From the NCBI GenBank assembly GCA_030646565.1, contig JAUSLA010000024.1, forward strand, positions 1 through 42,827: 42,827 bases of DNA, read 5' to 3'. Under the pieces are notes generated by a model, which did no database searches, was not told where the DNA came from, and saw only the letters and a program-made list of their open reading frames with translations. Of this stretch, positions 15,796 to 24,096 are shown one piece after another. The first letter of the stretch is position 1. The number at the start of each line of letters is the position of its first letter. This DNA is from a bacterium. GTDB lineage: Bacteria > Patescibacteriota > Minisyncoccia > Minisyncoccales > RBG-13-42-11. The position numbers and the translations under genes were made by a program.

Positions 15796-16215
15796 TTAAA
15801 ACTTATTTTGTACAGATTTAAAAAAATCTTCTAATATCTCTTTTGTATAATCCGCCATCTTCAGATTTTTTATTTTTTCGTAAGCAAAGAGTGCTAAATT
15901 ATTGCCTTCTTTTTGTTGTTTCTTTAATCTTTCAAGAGGGTAATTAAGCGAAGCAGTAAAAACGAATTGTTCATAAATTCCCTTTTTTCTTTGAAATTCA
16001 TACTTTTTAAAGAATTTCAAATCTACCAACTCTACTCCAAGCTCTTCTTTTAATTCTCTTTTAACTGTCTCTTCTGGCGTTTCGCCTTCTTCTATCTGAC
16101 CACCAAACTCACTCCAAGAATCTTGGTTCCATCTATTATCTTTATCCCTATACTGAAGAAGAATCATTCCATTATTAGCTATTAAAATAATACCCGCTCC
16201 CTTTCCTATAATCAT
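15796..16215 (-). CDS. NUDIX hydrolase
   Basis: 139 residues with a clear Nudix box, GGQIEEGETPEETVKRELKEELGV, preceded by the usual strand GAGIILIANNGMILLQYRD. General role: cleavage of nucleoside diphosphate derivatives or house-cleaning of damaged nucleotides. The WSEFGG context resembles 8-oxo-dGTPase-like proteins, but this is not decisive. It is a second, unrelated-looking NUDIX copy 330 bases from the first, with gene debris between them. Confidence 0.88.
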   Translation of the reverse strand: MIIGKGAGIILIANNGMILLQYRDKDNRWNQDSWSEFGGQIEEGETPEETVKRELKEELGVELVDLKFFKKYEFQRKKGIYEQFVFTASLNYPLERLKKQQKEGNNLALFAYEKIKNLKMADYTKEILEDFFKSVQNKF

Positions 16216-16268
16216 AAGTTGATTCTACTAAAAAAGCCTAATTGGCGATTTTATGATTTCCCCGCCAG

Positions 16269-16325
16269 CCCGTTTCTTTCAAGTCTTATATTATTTTAAT
16301 TTTAACACAAAATAAGACAAACGGG
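16269..16325. repeat. Long imperfect inverted repeat
   Basis: CCCGTTT and AAACGGG frame the element; inside them GTCTTAT and ATAAGAC pair as well. The arms enclose an AT-only centre. It lies upstream of the second NUDIX gene. The stretch 16216-16505 otherwise holds only the terminator of the KsgA-like gene. Confidence 0.55.
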
Positions 16326-16442
16326 CTACAGAAAAGAAGCATTTTGAACCGTCTCGTTTTGACGAAAATTTAAAAGGGGGAATCTTCAACAAAAACCACC
16401 CCATGTGATATTGTTAATTATTTTAAATTGGACGAGAAACTA

Positions 16443-16483
16443 ATAATAAAGAGCCCTATAAGGTTGGCTTACCTAATAGGGCT
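16443..16483 (-). terminator. Intrinsic terminator of the carbamoyl/glycosyltransferase operon
   Basis: On the minus strand AGCCCTAT...ATAGGGCT with an inner AGGTAAGCCAACCT part is followed by CTTTATTATTA. It lies about 23 bases after the stop of the KsgA-like gene, marking the end of the four-gene operon. Confidence 0.7.
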
Positions 16484-16505
16484 TTCGTTAAAATTTCTGT
16501 GAGAG

Positions 16506-17402
16506 TTATCTCACCAGAAATCTTTCTTTTGGCTTCTTCCGTTGAAAGTTGATCTGCGAGGTCATCCTCTGAATAATCTGAGCTAATTCCGAATTACTCA
16601 GATCCTGCAATCGTTTGTTTAGTATGGCGACGTCAATGCCAACATCCCTAATCGTGATCACCTCTTCAATTCTCTTATATTTTCTTGCGTTCATATTAAG
16701 AAGATCTAAAACCTGATTCACAACAAATTTAGTATTGATCTCCCGGTGATTGACATAGAAATTCGCTAAACTTCTCAAGACAGGATTAGGTCTCTTATTA
16801 ATGGTCAGAGTCATAACTACAGACTTTCCTCCTGACAGCGGATAAAAGCACTCTTTGTTGATTTCCATGACCAGTGCTGAATCAAATTTCGCTTGTGTCA
16901 TAAGCGCGGATTTATTAAAGCTCCGGCTTCCTGGTTTCTGGATAGCGTTATCATAATACCTTCTGCCGACGATCATTGAGATTAACTCTATTTCTCTTCG
17001 GGCATAAAGAATCTCCAGAAGAGGTTCAAGTATGCTGAATGGCGGATTCATAACTATCTTGTTTACATCAACGGGCCACTCAACTTCCAAAGCCGAACCC
17101 CAAATCACGTCAAACCTACTCGCATATCTTGTCTTGATATCAGCGATTATATCGCGGAATCTAGTGTCAATCTCAATTGAAACAAGTTTCGCCCCTTTTT
17201 GAAGAATCGCTTCAGTAATCTGACCGATACCGGGACCTATCTCAAGGACATAGTCTTCATTTGAAATGTGCGCTGCATCGACTAACTTATCCACTACATC
17301 CTTGCAAACAATGAAATGCTGATCCTTGCGGTCGCTGTCCGGATTTATTCCATATTTCTCCATCTTTCCAAGCAGATTTTCTGTATAATCATCTGCCACC
17401 AT
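16506..17402 (-). CDS. KsgA/Erm/Dim1-like adenine methyltransferase
   Basis: About 298 residues. The N-terminal half matches rRNA adenine dimethyltransferases: DQHFIVCKDVVDKLVDAAHI, VLEIGPGIGQITEAIL (motif I), VSIEID (motif II), then VMNPPFSILEPLL, the catalytic motif IV. KsgA and Erm usually have NLPY or NIPY; here it is NPPF. The DQHF start is closer to archaeal Dim1-type sequences than to the bacterial QNFL form. Substrate could be rRNA adenine, with possible antibiotic resistance, or another molecule. GGAGG precedes three close starts (ATG 17405, ATG 17402, GTG 17399); 17402 or 17399 gives better spacing. It overlaps the glycosyltransferase gene. GC content is higher than in the flanking low-GC genes. 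Confidence 0.75.
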   Translation of the reverse strand: MVADDYTENLLGKMEKYGINPDSDRKDQHFIVCKDVVDKLVDAAHISNEDYVLEIGPGIGQITEAILQKGAKLVSIEIDTRFRDIIADIKTRYASRFDVIWGSALEVEWPVDVNKIVMNPPFSILEPLLEILYARREIELISMIVGRRYYDNAIQKPGSRSFNKSALMTQAKFDSALVMEINKECFYPLSGGKSVVMTLTINKRPNPVLRSLANFYVNHREINTKFVVNQVLDLLNMNARKYKRIEEVITIRDVGIDVAILNKRLQDLSNSELAQIIQRMTSQINFQRKKPKERFLVR

Positions 17403-18234
17403 CATACCTCCTTTTCAATATTTCTTCGTAGAAACCGAGATGGAAGACGATCTTCCAGAGAAGGAAATAATTCACGAGAACAGGACCACCATGCTTATAG
17501 GCAAGCCTAAACTGCCTCTTCTGATCCTTTAAAATGTGCCTAAGGTCTGCAGTGAGAGCATCTTTTATAGAGACGCCGTTTTTCCTGTTTTTTATTCCGC
17601 TTCCCTTACCAATCTTATAGGCAATTTTTAAATCATGGATCATTCCTTCTTTTCCGTGATCGACATTCTGTTTAAGAATCATGATTTTTAGGGAAGAAGA
17701 TTTTATCCTATTGGAAAGTTCTCCGTCTTCTCCCCATCCCATCCTCTCGTCAAAAAAATACCCTCCGATCATGTTTAATATGCTCTTTTTGAAAGATAAC
17801 CCTGGGCCATACAAATTTTTTCCCCCATCAAAAATATGATGGAAAAGGTATCTGCATTGCGACACCAGATATTGAGAGTATTTTTCGTAATCAAACACGA
17901 CCCTTGCCTTAACAACATCATAGAAATCAAGTTGCCGACTGGCTTCCCTGATTAATCCCGGTTGAAACGTACAATCGGAGTTCATCAGCATTATTTTGTC
18001 GTGTGTCGCTGATTTTATCCCTTCGTTAAATACCCTGGCCAAATTACAACCTTTTTCATTTATGATTATGATTTTGCAACGTCTGCTGATCCTGACAATA
18101 TCCACAACCTCCGTCGTGGGATTATTGTTCAGAACCACAACGATCTCAGCGTTTTCATCAACACTATCTATACATTTCCCTATCCTTTTGTCATTCGAAA
18201 CAGGCACCACAACGGTTATTGGCAATCTTTCCAT
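17389..18234 (-). CDS. Family 2 glycosyltransferase
   Basis: 281 residues of a GT-A glycosyltransferase: ITVVVPVSNDKRIGKCIDSV, EIVVVLNNNPT, GCNLARVFNEGIKSA, and LMNSDC in place of the DXD metal motif, then GPGLSFKKSILNMIGGYFFDERMGWGEDGEL (acceptor-side ED motif). It would transfer a sugar from a nucleotide sugar. Third gene of the carbamoyltransferase operon, separated from the deacetylase gene by a repeat and overlapping the methyltransferase by about 14 bases. A C-terminal hydrophobic stretch (VNYFLLWKIVFHLGF) may touch the membrane. Acceptor unknown. Confidence 0.85.
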   Translation of the reverse strand: MERLPITVVVPVSNDKRIGKCIDSVDENAEIVVVLNNNPTTEVVDIVRISRRCKIIIINEKGCNLARVFNEGIKSATHDKIMLMNSDCTFQPGLIREASRQLDFYDVVKARVVFDYEKYSQYLVSQCRYLFHHIFDGGKNLYGPGLSFKKSILNMIGGYFFDERMGWGEDGELSNRIKSSSLKIMILKQNVDHGKEGMIHDLKIAYKIGKGSGIKNRKNGVSIKDALTADLRHILKDQKRQFRLAYKHGGPVLVNYFLLWKIVFHLGFYEEILKRRYDGGR

Positions 18235-18254
18235 TACACACCTCTTATATCGAG

Positions 18255-18305
18255 CTTCTGTAAGGAGGCGAAGATGAAGAAGAAAACGCAGTTCTCTTCG
18301 ACTCT
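18255..18305. repeat. Degenerate family A repeat between deacetylase and glycosyltransferase
   Basis: GGAGGCGAAGATGAAGAAGAAAACGCAGTTCTCTTCGAC: the stem has one mismatch. Read on the minus strand it begins GTCGAAGAGAAC right at the TAG stop of the deacetylase gene, as if inserted at its 3' end. Confidence 0.6.
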
Positions 18306-18972
18306 ACGGCAATTTGTCAATCTTGATCACCTGAAACACTTCGGCATAAGAACAATTACCGGCGATTACTCCCCTGTAAGCATTAAGTCCAAGAGATGCC
18401 CTGACCCAATCTTTGACTTTTAATTGGGATTTATATTTCTCAAGCGCGCTCTTCTTTATACTTATAACATCAGATATGTCTTTGAAATATTGGTAGCTTT
18501 GGAGTGGTTTCCATACCTCGTAACCAAGAACAACCCTAACAGCATCTATTTTCTTGCCAAGATCTGGAAAGTAATCGCTCGATGACATCCATAGAGCTTC
18601 TATGGAGATTTCGCTCACGAATCTGTGTTCTCGATCTCCATCATTCGGATGAGGTATGTATACTATTTCCGGACCAATATCCCTTAATACTTTCACGAGA
18701 GAACCTGTTGCGTCTTCACTTGGATAGCAAGCTCTATCTCCAAAAAAAAGTTCTATTATATTTGAAACTCCCAAATCTTCGCAAGCTTCTCTTGCTTCGT
18801 TCTGGATAATAAGGGCTGCCTCTTTCTTATTGGTAACATCTGGGACGGCCGACCATCCAGCAAAAATAAAAGCAACAGCAACCTCATCTCCTTTAGATGT
18901 GTGGAGGCATATACTGCCTCCACACCCTATCGTTTCATCATCGTGATGCGGCGAAAAAACCAGAATCTTCAT
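18304..18972 (-). CDS. PIG-L family N-acetylglucosamine-type deacetylase
   Basis: 222 residues, LmbE/PIG-L fold. SPHHDDETIGCGG matches the zinc-binding PHPDDE motif (here PHHDDE), and HPNDGDREHRFV supplies the HxxDH-type third ligand region. These enzymes remove N-acetyl groups from amino sugars, for example in mycothiol, bacillithiol, glycopeptide and aminoglycoside pathways. GGAGGTG five bases before ATG 18972 supports the start. It lies three bases after the carbamoyltransferase stop, so the two are translated together. The stop codon abuts a family A repeat. Confidence 0.88.
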   Translation of the reverse strand: MKILVFSPHHDDETIGCGGSICLHTSKGDEVAVAFIFAGWSAVPDVTNKKEAALIIQNEAREACEDLGVSNIIELFFGDRACYPSEDATGSLVKVLRDIGPEIVYIPHPNDGDREHRFVSEISIEALWMSSSDYFPDLGKKIDAVRVVLGYEVWKPLQSYQYFKDISDVISIKKSALEKYKSQLKVKDWVRASLGLNAYRGVIAGNCSYAEVFQVIKIDKLP

Positions 18973-18975
18973 GAT

Positions 18976-20667
18976 TCACCTCCATTTCTTAACAAGGAAG
19001 GGACCCAATGCTAATAGATCCATCCCTGTTTCGTAAAAAGTTTTCAATGCATCTGGTGGGCTACAGACTATCGGCTCCTTCTCGCTATTGAATGAGGTGT
19101 TCAGTAAAACTGGAACACCAGTTAACGACTGGAAAGAGCTTAAAAGTTCGTAGTAGCAAGGGTTAAAACTCTTGCTAACGGTTTGCAGTCTTGAGGAATA
19201 GTCAACATGAACTACAGCTGGTATCTGAGACGCTTTCTCGGCCCTTACGTAATCTCTAATAAGCATATATGGCGACTTCCTGCCAGAAGAGAAAAAATCA
19301 CCAGCTCCCCCTTCTAGTACAGAAGGAGCTAGGGGCCTCCATAATTCTCTTGTTTTTATGTTATTGACTATGGAGTGCATGTCTCTTCTTCTTGGATCTG
19401 CCAAAATACTTCTTCCGCCTAAAGCTCTCGGACCAAATTCCATTCTCCCATTAAACCAACCTACCACTTCTCCGCCTTCTAACGCCTTCGCTGATTCCAG
19501 ATAAATATCTTTCGGTTCAACGAAATTAGCCTTTACTTTCTTTAATAATGAGAACATCTCATCTCTGCTAAACTGAGGACCAAGATAGGGGGTCCTAAGC
19601 AATCCGGGAGTAATCTCGCCAAGCATTAGAACTGCTGCACCAATAGCCACCCCAGGATCGTTTGAGGCGGGTTGGATACATATGCTTTCAGCAAAACCGC
19701 AATCTAGCAACATTCCATTGGCCGAACAGTTTAGGGCCACACCTCCTGCTAAGGCGATATTCCTATGACCGGTAATTCTTACGGCTTCACTTACATACCA
19801 GCCATATACTCTCTCAAGCTCCGATTGTATAGATGCTGCAATATTCTTTTCTCTAATTCCCGGTTCAAGAACTGGTCTGAACGAACCACTAGACGTTAAG
19901 AAAGAATAGGAAGGATTTTTCTTACTCCCCCATTCTTTTTCAAATCTGCTCATCCATATATCCACTATCTCTTCTTCCCAATCCAAGGTGTTGTTCGCTA
20001 CAAGCTTGAGACTGGATAATGGAGCGATAACTCCGCCACCGTTCACTAATTCGAAAAAGTTCACGAGGGCAGGCTCTCCATAACACGCAAGTCCCATCAA
20101 TTTCCCTGCTTGCCAAGTTGTAAATCCTAAATATTTACAACCAGCCTCATAGAAAAAGCCGGGAGAAACCTGCACTGGATATTCCCTAACTTTCTCTATC
20201 TTCCCTTCTCTGCCTAAAAAGATTGAGACGGAACAATCTTCTGATTCTCCATCCACTACAATTATAGGCAGTGGCTCATCATTCTCTCTAGCGCAGTATA
20301 CGCTTGCAGCGTGAGCCAGATGATGCGAAATGAATTCCACAGGGATCATCCTCTCTTTTCTCGGATAGTATTTCTTCGGAAACAAAAGCCCGTTAAGAGC
20401 GTTTGTATCATAAGGAAATTCCCTTCCGTGAAGCTTATAAACGAGCGGAAAATCCCAACCCCATGCAATAACGTCAATATCATCAGGCCTTATCTTTCCT
20501 TCTTGAACACAATAGGCTATGGCGTTCAAAGGAAGTCTATCAAAAGAGTTCTTTTGTCTTATAAACCTCTCTTCTTCTGCCATAGCAATGATCTGATTGT
20601 CTATGACGAGGCAAGCAGCCGCATCATGACTTCTTTCCATCCACCCATTAACTCCTAAAATTATCAT
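18976..20667 (-). CDS. NodU/TobZ-family carbamoyltransferase
   Basis: 563 residues. The N-terminal Kae1/YgjD-like domain has ILGVNGWMERSHDAAACLV, EEERF and the metal-binding HHLAHAASVY, then VVDGESEDCS and KLMGLACYGEP. The C-terminal YrdC-like carbamoyl-adenylate domain has VGWFNGRMEFGPRALGGRSILADPR and VLLNTSFN. Such enzymes place a carbamoyl group on sugars or antibiotics using carbamoyl phosphate and ATP (NodU, TobZ, NovN). Start at ATG 20667 because GGAGGTG lies four bases upstream, although the frame stays open further. It heads an operon with deacetylase, glycosyltransferase and methyltransferase, preceded by a good promoter and a hairpin leader. Confidence 0.92.
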   Translation of the reverse strand: MIILGVNGWMERSHDAAACLVIDNQIIAMAEEERFIRQKNSFDRLPLNAIAYCVQEGKIRPDDIDVIAWGWDFPLVYKLHGREFPYDTNALNGLLFPKKYYPRKERMIPVEFISHHLAHAASVYCARENDEPLPIIVVDGESEDCSVSIFLGREGKIEKVREYPVQVSPGFFYEAGCKYLGFTTWQAGKLMGLACYGEPALVNFFELVNGGGVIAPLSSLKLVANNTLDWEEEIVDIWMSRFEKEWGSKKNPSYSFLTSSGSFRPVLEPGIREKNIAASIQSELERVYGWYVSEAVRITGHRNIALAGGVALNCSANGMLLDCGFAESICIQPASNDPGVAIGAAVLMLGEITPGLLRTPYLGPQFSRDEMFSLLKKVKANFVEPKDIYLESAKALEGGEVVGWFNGRMEFGPRALGGRSILADPRRRDMHSIVNNIKTRELWRPLAPSVLEGGAGDFFSSGRKSPYMLIRDYVRAEKASQIPAVVHVDYSSRLQTVSKSFNPCYYELLSSFQSLTGVPVLLNTSFNSEKEPIVCSPPDALKTFYETGMDLLALGPFLVKKWR

Positions 20668-20773
20668 GTTGCACCTCCTTCTGTATTTTTTAATTCCTTT
20701 AATTCCCTGTATCAAGCTGAGCATCACATTAAAACATAACCAAAATAAGCCATAGTTTTTCAATGAACTCTTC

Positions 20774-20810
20774 TAAAAATCAAGCTACCATTTTATGGTT
20801 TTTCTTGATT
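20774..20810 (-). terminator. Terminator-like hairpin in the leader of the carbamoyltransferase operon
   Basis: On the minus strand AATCAAG...ACCAT-AAA-ATGGT...CTTGATT is followed by TTTTT. It lies between the predicted promoter and the carbamoyltransferase gene, so it could both end the preQ0 operon transcript and attenuate the new one. Confidence 0.6.
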
Positions 20811-20825
20811 ATTAGGCAACGTTAA

Positions 20826-20854
20826 ATTGTATAATAAGTGAAGATAAAAGTCAA
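20826..20854 (-). promoter_or_regulatory. Predicted sigma70-type promoter of the carbamoyltransferase operon
   Basis: On the minus strand TTGACT (20854-20849), 17 bases, TACAAT (20831-20826). It gives an untranslated leader of about 150 bases before ATG 20667. Confidence 0.65.
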
Positions 20855-20874
20855 GATAATCGTCGTATTTAAAA

Positions 20875-21540
20875 TCAATCCTTACATATGTTTAATTCTT
20901 CTCTTTCAGATTTCCATATGACTTTGTGAATCTGCAATCCAATTCTTACCTCAAAACCATCTATTAAAATCCATTCAACTAATTTTTTTGCCTTGATTCC
21001 ATCAACTGGAGTAAAAATGATGTTTGTTTTTTTTATTAATTTGTATCTTTCTACTATTTTTTTAGAAAAAATATAATCGTTTCTATTCCCTATTATAAAT
21101 TTTACCTGATCTTTTTTTGCTAAATACTTTAAATTATCTAATTTCATTTTTTCCGACATTCCAGATGAAGGACATTTAACGTCAAGAGAATAAAGTATTT
21201 TTGAGGAATTATTAAACTCATTTATTAAAATTGACCCATTCGTTTCAATATCAATATTATAGCCAAGATCAACCAACTTATTTATTAAAATCTTTGTTCC
21301 TGGTTGAAGAAGGGGTTCACCTCCAGTAAGACAAACTAATTTAAATTTTTGCCTTGCGATATCATTCAAGATATCTTTAATTTTTTTTTCTTCTCCTCCA
21401 CTATATGAATATTTAGTATCACAATAATAACATCTGAGGTTACACCCAGACAACCTAACAAAATAAGTTGGTAACCCGGAGTGGATTCCTTCCCCTTGAA
21501 CTGACGAAAATGACTCAATTATTTTTAATTTATTCTCCAT
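20875..21540 (-). CDS. queE: 7-carboxy-7-deazaguanine synthase
   Basis: About 221 residues of radical SAM QueE: EGIHSGLPTYFVRLSGCNLRCYYCDTKYS with Cys33, 37 and 40 of the [4Fe-4S] cluster, then LTGGEPLLQPG and DIETNGS. It rearranges 6-carboxytetrahydropterin to 7-carboxy-7-deazaguanine. Start placed at ATG 21540, overlapping the queD stop by 11 bases; the motif ESFSSVQGEG then lies at the normal N-terminal position. Last gene of the queC-GNAT-folE2-queD-queE operon. Confidence 0.94.
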   Translation of the reverse strand: MENKLKIIESFSSVQGEGIHSGLPTYFVRLSGCNLRCYYCDTKYSYSGGEEKKIKDILNDIARQKFKLVCLTGGEPLLQPGTKILINKLVDLGYNIDIETNGSILINEFNNSSKILYSLDVKCPSSGMSEKMKLDNLKYLAKKDQVKFIIGNRNDYIFSKKIVERYKLIKKTNIIFTPVDGIKAKKLVEWILIDGFEVRIGLQIHKVIWKSEREELNICKD

Positions 21541-21874
21541 AATAAGTTGCAAAGCTATCAGGAGTTTCCCAAAGCTCAATTTTATAAACTTTTAAATATT
21601 TTTCTATTTGGCTCCAAGCCCAGACTGATATATTTTCTGCTGTGGGTTGTTTTATAATCTTGTTTATATAATTATGATCAAGAATACTGATTATTTTTTT
21701 CTCTACAACTTTATTGATTTCGGAAAAATCTATGACCATTCCTGATTTTTTATCAATATTGCCACTTACAGTAACGTATAGAACATATGTATGGCCATGC
21801 AAATTCCTACATTTGCCTTTATAATTTTTTAATTTATGAGCGGAATCAAATGTAAATTTTTTAGTAACTAACAT
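21530..21874 (-). CDS. queD: 6-carboxy-tetrahydropterin synthase
   Basis: 114 residues, QueD/PTPS fold. Zinc ligands His13 (FDSAH), His26 and His28 (LHGHTY), catalytic Cys22, then GMVIDFSEI, LDHNYIN, PTAENIS and the late WETP, all standard for the family. It converts dihydroneopterin triphosphate to 6-carboxytetrahydropterin, the substrate of QueE. It overlaps folE2 by seven bases and queE by eleven, showing tight coupling. Confidence 0.94.
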   Translation of the reverse strand: MLVTKKFTFDSAHKLKNYKGKCRNLHGHTYVLYVTVSGNIDKKSGMVIDFSEINKVVEKKIISILDHNYINKIIKQPTAENISVWAWSQIEKYLKVYKIELWETPDSFATYYGE

Positions 21875-22650
21875 TTATATTCTTCGTTAATTATTATTGC
21901 ATATGCATTGTGAGTGTGGACTGATTCGTAACTTTTACACGTAACTATAAAGTCTGTTATTCTTTTATCATTCATAACCCAAGATGCAATGCCCCTCACG
22001 ACATCTTCAACAAATTTTGGATTATTATACATTTTTTCAGTAACATGTTTTTCATCAACTCTTTTCAGTATGGAAAATAGCTCTCCGCTTGATTCATTTT
22101 CAATTTTTTTAATAATTTCGCTTATTTTTAAATAATGTTTCGTTTTTATTTTTAATAGAACCTCTGCTCTTTGATTATGGGCGCCATATTTGCTTATCTC
22201 TTTACTGCAGGGACATAACGTGGACACAGGAACTATTATCTCAAAATAATTCCATCTCGTGTTGTCTTCCCCCGATTCCCCTATAATTTTACATTCATAG
22301 GATACCGTGCAAGTTTTCATTGATACCGGAGTTTTTTTAGTCAAAAAATAAGTAAAGGACATTTCTACCCTTGAATAATTGACATTTAATCTATTTTTAA
22401 TTTCTTTTAAAATTTTAGTTATCATTCCATCGCTGATTTCTGAATTTTTTACTTTTTCTGCAATTTCTATAAATCTGCTCATATGAATCCCCTTGATATT
22501 AGCAAATAAATCCACCCCCATCTTTATGTATGCAATTACCTGCTGGCGCACTCTTCCACTTTTTATGAATAATGGAATTCTAAGATCGGATATTCCAACT
22601 TCATTTATTTTTATTCCCCTATTGTCTTTAAGATTTTGCACATCTTTCAT
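21868..22650 (-). CDS. folE2: GTP cyclohydrolase FolE2 (type IB)
   Basis: 260 residues. Features of type IB cyclohydrolase: GIHMSRF (54-60), PVSTLCPCSKEISKYGAHNQRAEV with the metal-ligand Cys146, and ESVHTHNAYA near the C-terminus. It opens the GTP ring to form dihydroneopterin triphosphate, the first step to both folate and 7-deazaguanine. Its place inside the que operon points to preQ0 synthesis. No folE-type enzyme is visible in the window. Confidence 0.92.
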   Translation of the reverse strand: MKDVQNLKDNRGIKINEVGISDLRIPLFIKSGRVRQQVIAYIKMGVDLFANIKGIHMSRFIEIAEKVKNSEISDGMITKILKEIKNRLNVNYSRVEMSFTYFLTKKTPVSMKTCTVSYECKIIGESGEDNTRWNYFEIIVPVSTLCPCSKEISKYGAHNQRAEVLLKIKTKHYLKISEIIKKIENESSGELFSILKRVDEKHVTEKMYNNPKFVEDVVRGIASWVMNDKRITDFIVTCKSYESVHTHNAYAIIINEEYKC

Positions 22651-22662
22651 GCTTTTTTATAA

Positions 22663-23097
22663 CTAATTCATATCAAATGATAAAAATATGGCAATTTCTT
22701 TTGCGCTATTAGAATAATATCTGTCGTTAAATCCGCAGACACGGAATCCATTTTTGATATATACCGCCAAGACATTGTTCAAGGATGGAGCCTCGGCGAT
22801 AATCGTTCTAGCTTTAAATTTTTTCGCTTCTGCCTTTATTCTGTTTATAAATCGGCTCGCGTAACCCTTTCCCCGATGATTTGGATGGACAAAGATATCG
22901 ATGATCTGGGATGTATTATTCCATTTAAAAAAACGGATTCCGCTAAATCCTATTATCTTATTTCCTTCTTCCGCGACAAGAAAACAATTATTTTTATTTT
23001 CAATAGTTTCCCCAAAATCCCTTTCTTCATGAAAATATTTGTTATTCAGATCTTCTATCGCTTTCAGATCGTTAAATTTTGCTTTTCTTATATTCAT
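22663..23097 (-). CDS. GNAT-family N-acetyltransferase
   Basis: 144 residues of a compact GNAT domain: IDIFVHPNHRGKGYASRFINRIKAEAKKF (acetyl-CoA binding loop R-G-x-G-x-A) and NNVLAVYIKNGFRVCGF. It sits 12 bases before folE2 and 50 after queC in the preQ0 operon, in the same orientation. GNATs are not part of known queuosine synthesis, so it may modify a deazaguanine-derived product or be a passenger. Substrate unknown. Confidence 0.8.
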   Translation of the reverse strand: MNIRKAKFNDLKAIEDLNNKYFHEERDFGETIENKNNCFLVAEEGNKIIGFSGIRFFKWNNTSQIIDIFVHPNHRGKGYASRFINRIKAEAKKFKARTIIAEAPSLNNVLAVYIKNGFRVCGFNDRYYSNSAKEIAIFLSFDMN

Positions 23098-23147
23098 GTT
23101 TTTTATATTTAAATTTTATACCTTTTACCCTTTAATAAATAATTTTA

Positions 23148-23849
23148 TTATATTTTTATGTATTTCTTCAAGGCTAGAAATGTCTCTTCTGTCCTTTCCT
23201 TATCGTATAATCCGGCCTTCATTTTTTTAATATATTCTTTCGCTCCTTCCCATTCCCATGGAGGTGAGTCGTATTCTTCTTTTATGCCGTTGTTTTCCAG
23301 CGCCACCCATCTCCTGAAACAACAATTGCACTGTCCACATTGATTTATTGTTTTTTTACTATAACAAGATATTGTTTTCAATAAGTCTTCAATTGGCAAC
23401 TTATTATCAATATACCATTTTACCAAATTGCTCTTACTCATTTTATAAAATGGACTAGTTACTTCAACACTCTTATTATCATTAAAATTCAATAAAAATT
23501 TTGACATTAACCTACTAGCATTTGGATTGTTATCATCAACGCGGTCGCCTTTTATTCCGACTAAGTATACCTTTGGAGCATATAGACTAGCGATCATCAC
23601 GAAAAAAATGTTTCTATATGGAATGTAAAAGTTCCCTTCTTCCCATCTTGAAAGATCTAAAGAATTATCAATATAAAGTTTCATCTTTCTGTATTTTCTA
23701 GAAAAAAATTTTACTGCTTCTATTTCTTTTTTAATATAAGACTGCCCAGCATTAAAAAATAAAGCTGGTGGATATTTAAGATAATGCCAAGCAATAAACG
23801 AATCCAATCCGCCAGAAAAGAGCAGTATTGAGTTATGTTTTGGGATCAT
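23148..23849 (-). CDS. queC: QueC-like 7-cyano-7-deazaguanine synthase
   Basis: 233 residues. PP-loop ATPase motif FSGGLDS (11-17) and a late zinc-binding cysteine group CYSKKTINQCGQCNCCFRRW match QueC, which converts 7-carboxy-7-deazaguanine to preQ0 with ammonia and ATP. The middle is somewhat divergent from common QueC, so a specialised homologue is possible. It is the first gene of the operon, about 40 bases from a strong predicted promoter, with queD, queE and folE2 following. Confidence 0.85.
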   Translation of the reverse strand: MIPKHNSILLFSGGLDSFIAWHYLKYPPALFFNAGQSYIKKEIEAVKFFSRKYRKMKLYIDNSLDLSRWEEGNFYIPYRNIFFVMIASLYAPKVYLVGIKGDRVDDNNPNASRLMSKFLLNFNDNKSVEVTSPFYKMSKSNLVKWYIDNKLPIEDLLKTISCYSKKTINQCGQCNCCFRRWVALENNGIKEEYDSPPWEWEGAKEYIKKMKAGLYDKERTEETFLALKKYIKI

Positions 23850-23888
23850 CTTTTTATCTTAAGATTAAAGTTTTTGTTATTTTATTTT

Positions 23889-23917
23889 ATTATACTAATT
23901 AAAGATCTCTTCTTCAA
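23889..23917 (-). promoter_or_regulatory. Predicted sigma70-type promoter of the preQ0 operon
   Basis: On the minus strand TTGAAG (23917-23912), 17 bases, perfect TATAAT (23894-23889), about 40 bases upstream of queC. I see no preQ1 riboswitch in the short leader. Confidence 0.6.
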
Positions 23918-24002
23918 GAATAGCTCCGATTTACGAAAATTTCAAGATAACAAAACTGCACAGCAACGGGCGGTTTTCCAATTTTCCCACTGACACCTCT
24001 TG

Positions 24003-24072
24003 ACCGTGTTTTCAAGCTAAAATCCCATTTTCACTTTGTAATGTAAAGTCCGACAAAAAGAATAAAATCTCT
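24003..24072. repeat. Family B repeat, right half
   Basis: TTTTCAAGCTAAAATCCCATTTTCAC then TTTGTAATGTAAAGTCCGACAAAAAGAAT, nearly identical to the 12.4 kb copy. The left end with TTATCCACA is missing; CGTGTTTTCAAGC replaces it. It lies within the 405-base gene-free stretch 23850-24254. Upstream of it (23935-24000) is sequence I cannot assign, and 24120-24254 shows only a short out-of-frame open stretch. Confidence 0.7.
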
Positions 24073-24096
24073 AAAATTTAAAGAAATTTCCTCAAT

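Noticed and set aside
20875..23849. Deazaguanine DNA-modification (dpd) island
   Set aside because: preQ0 genes are present but no DpdA-like transglycosylase, helicase or restriction genes are in the window.
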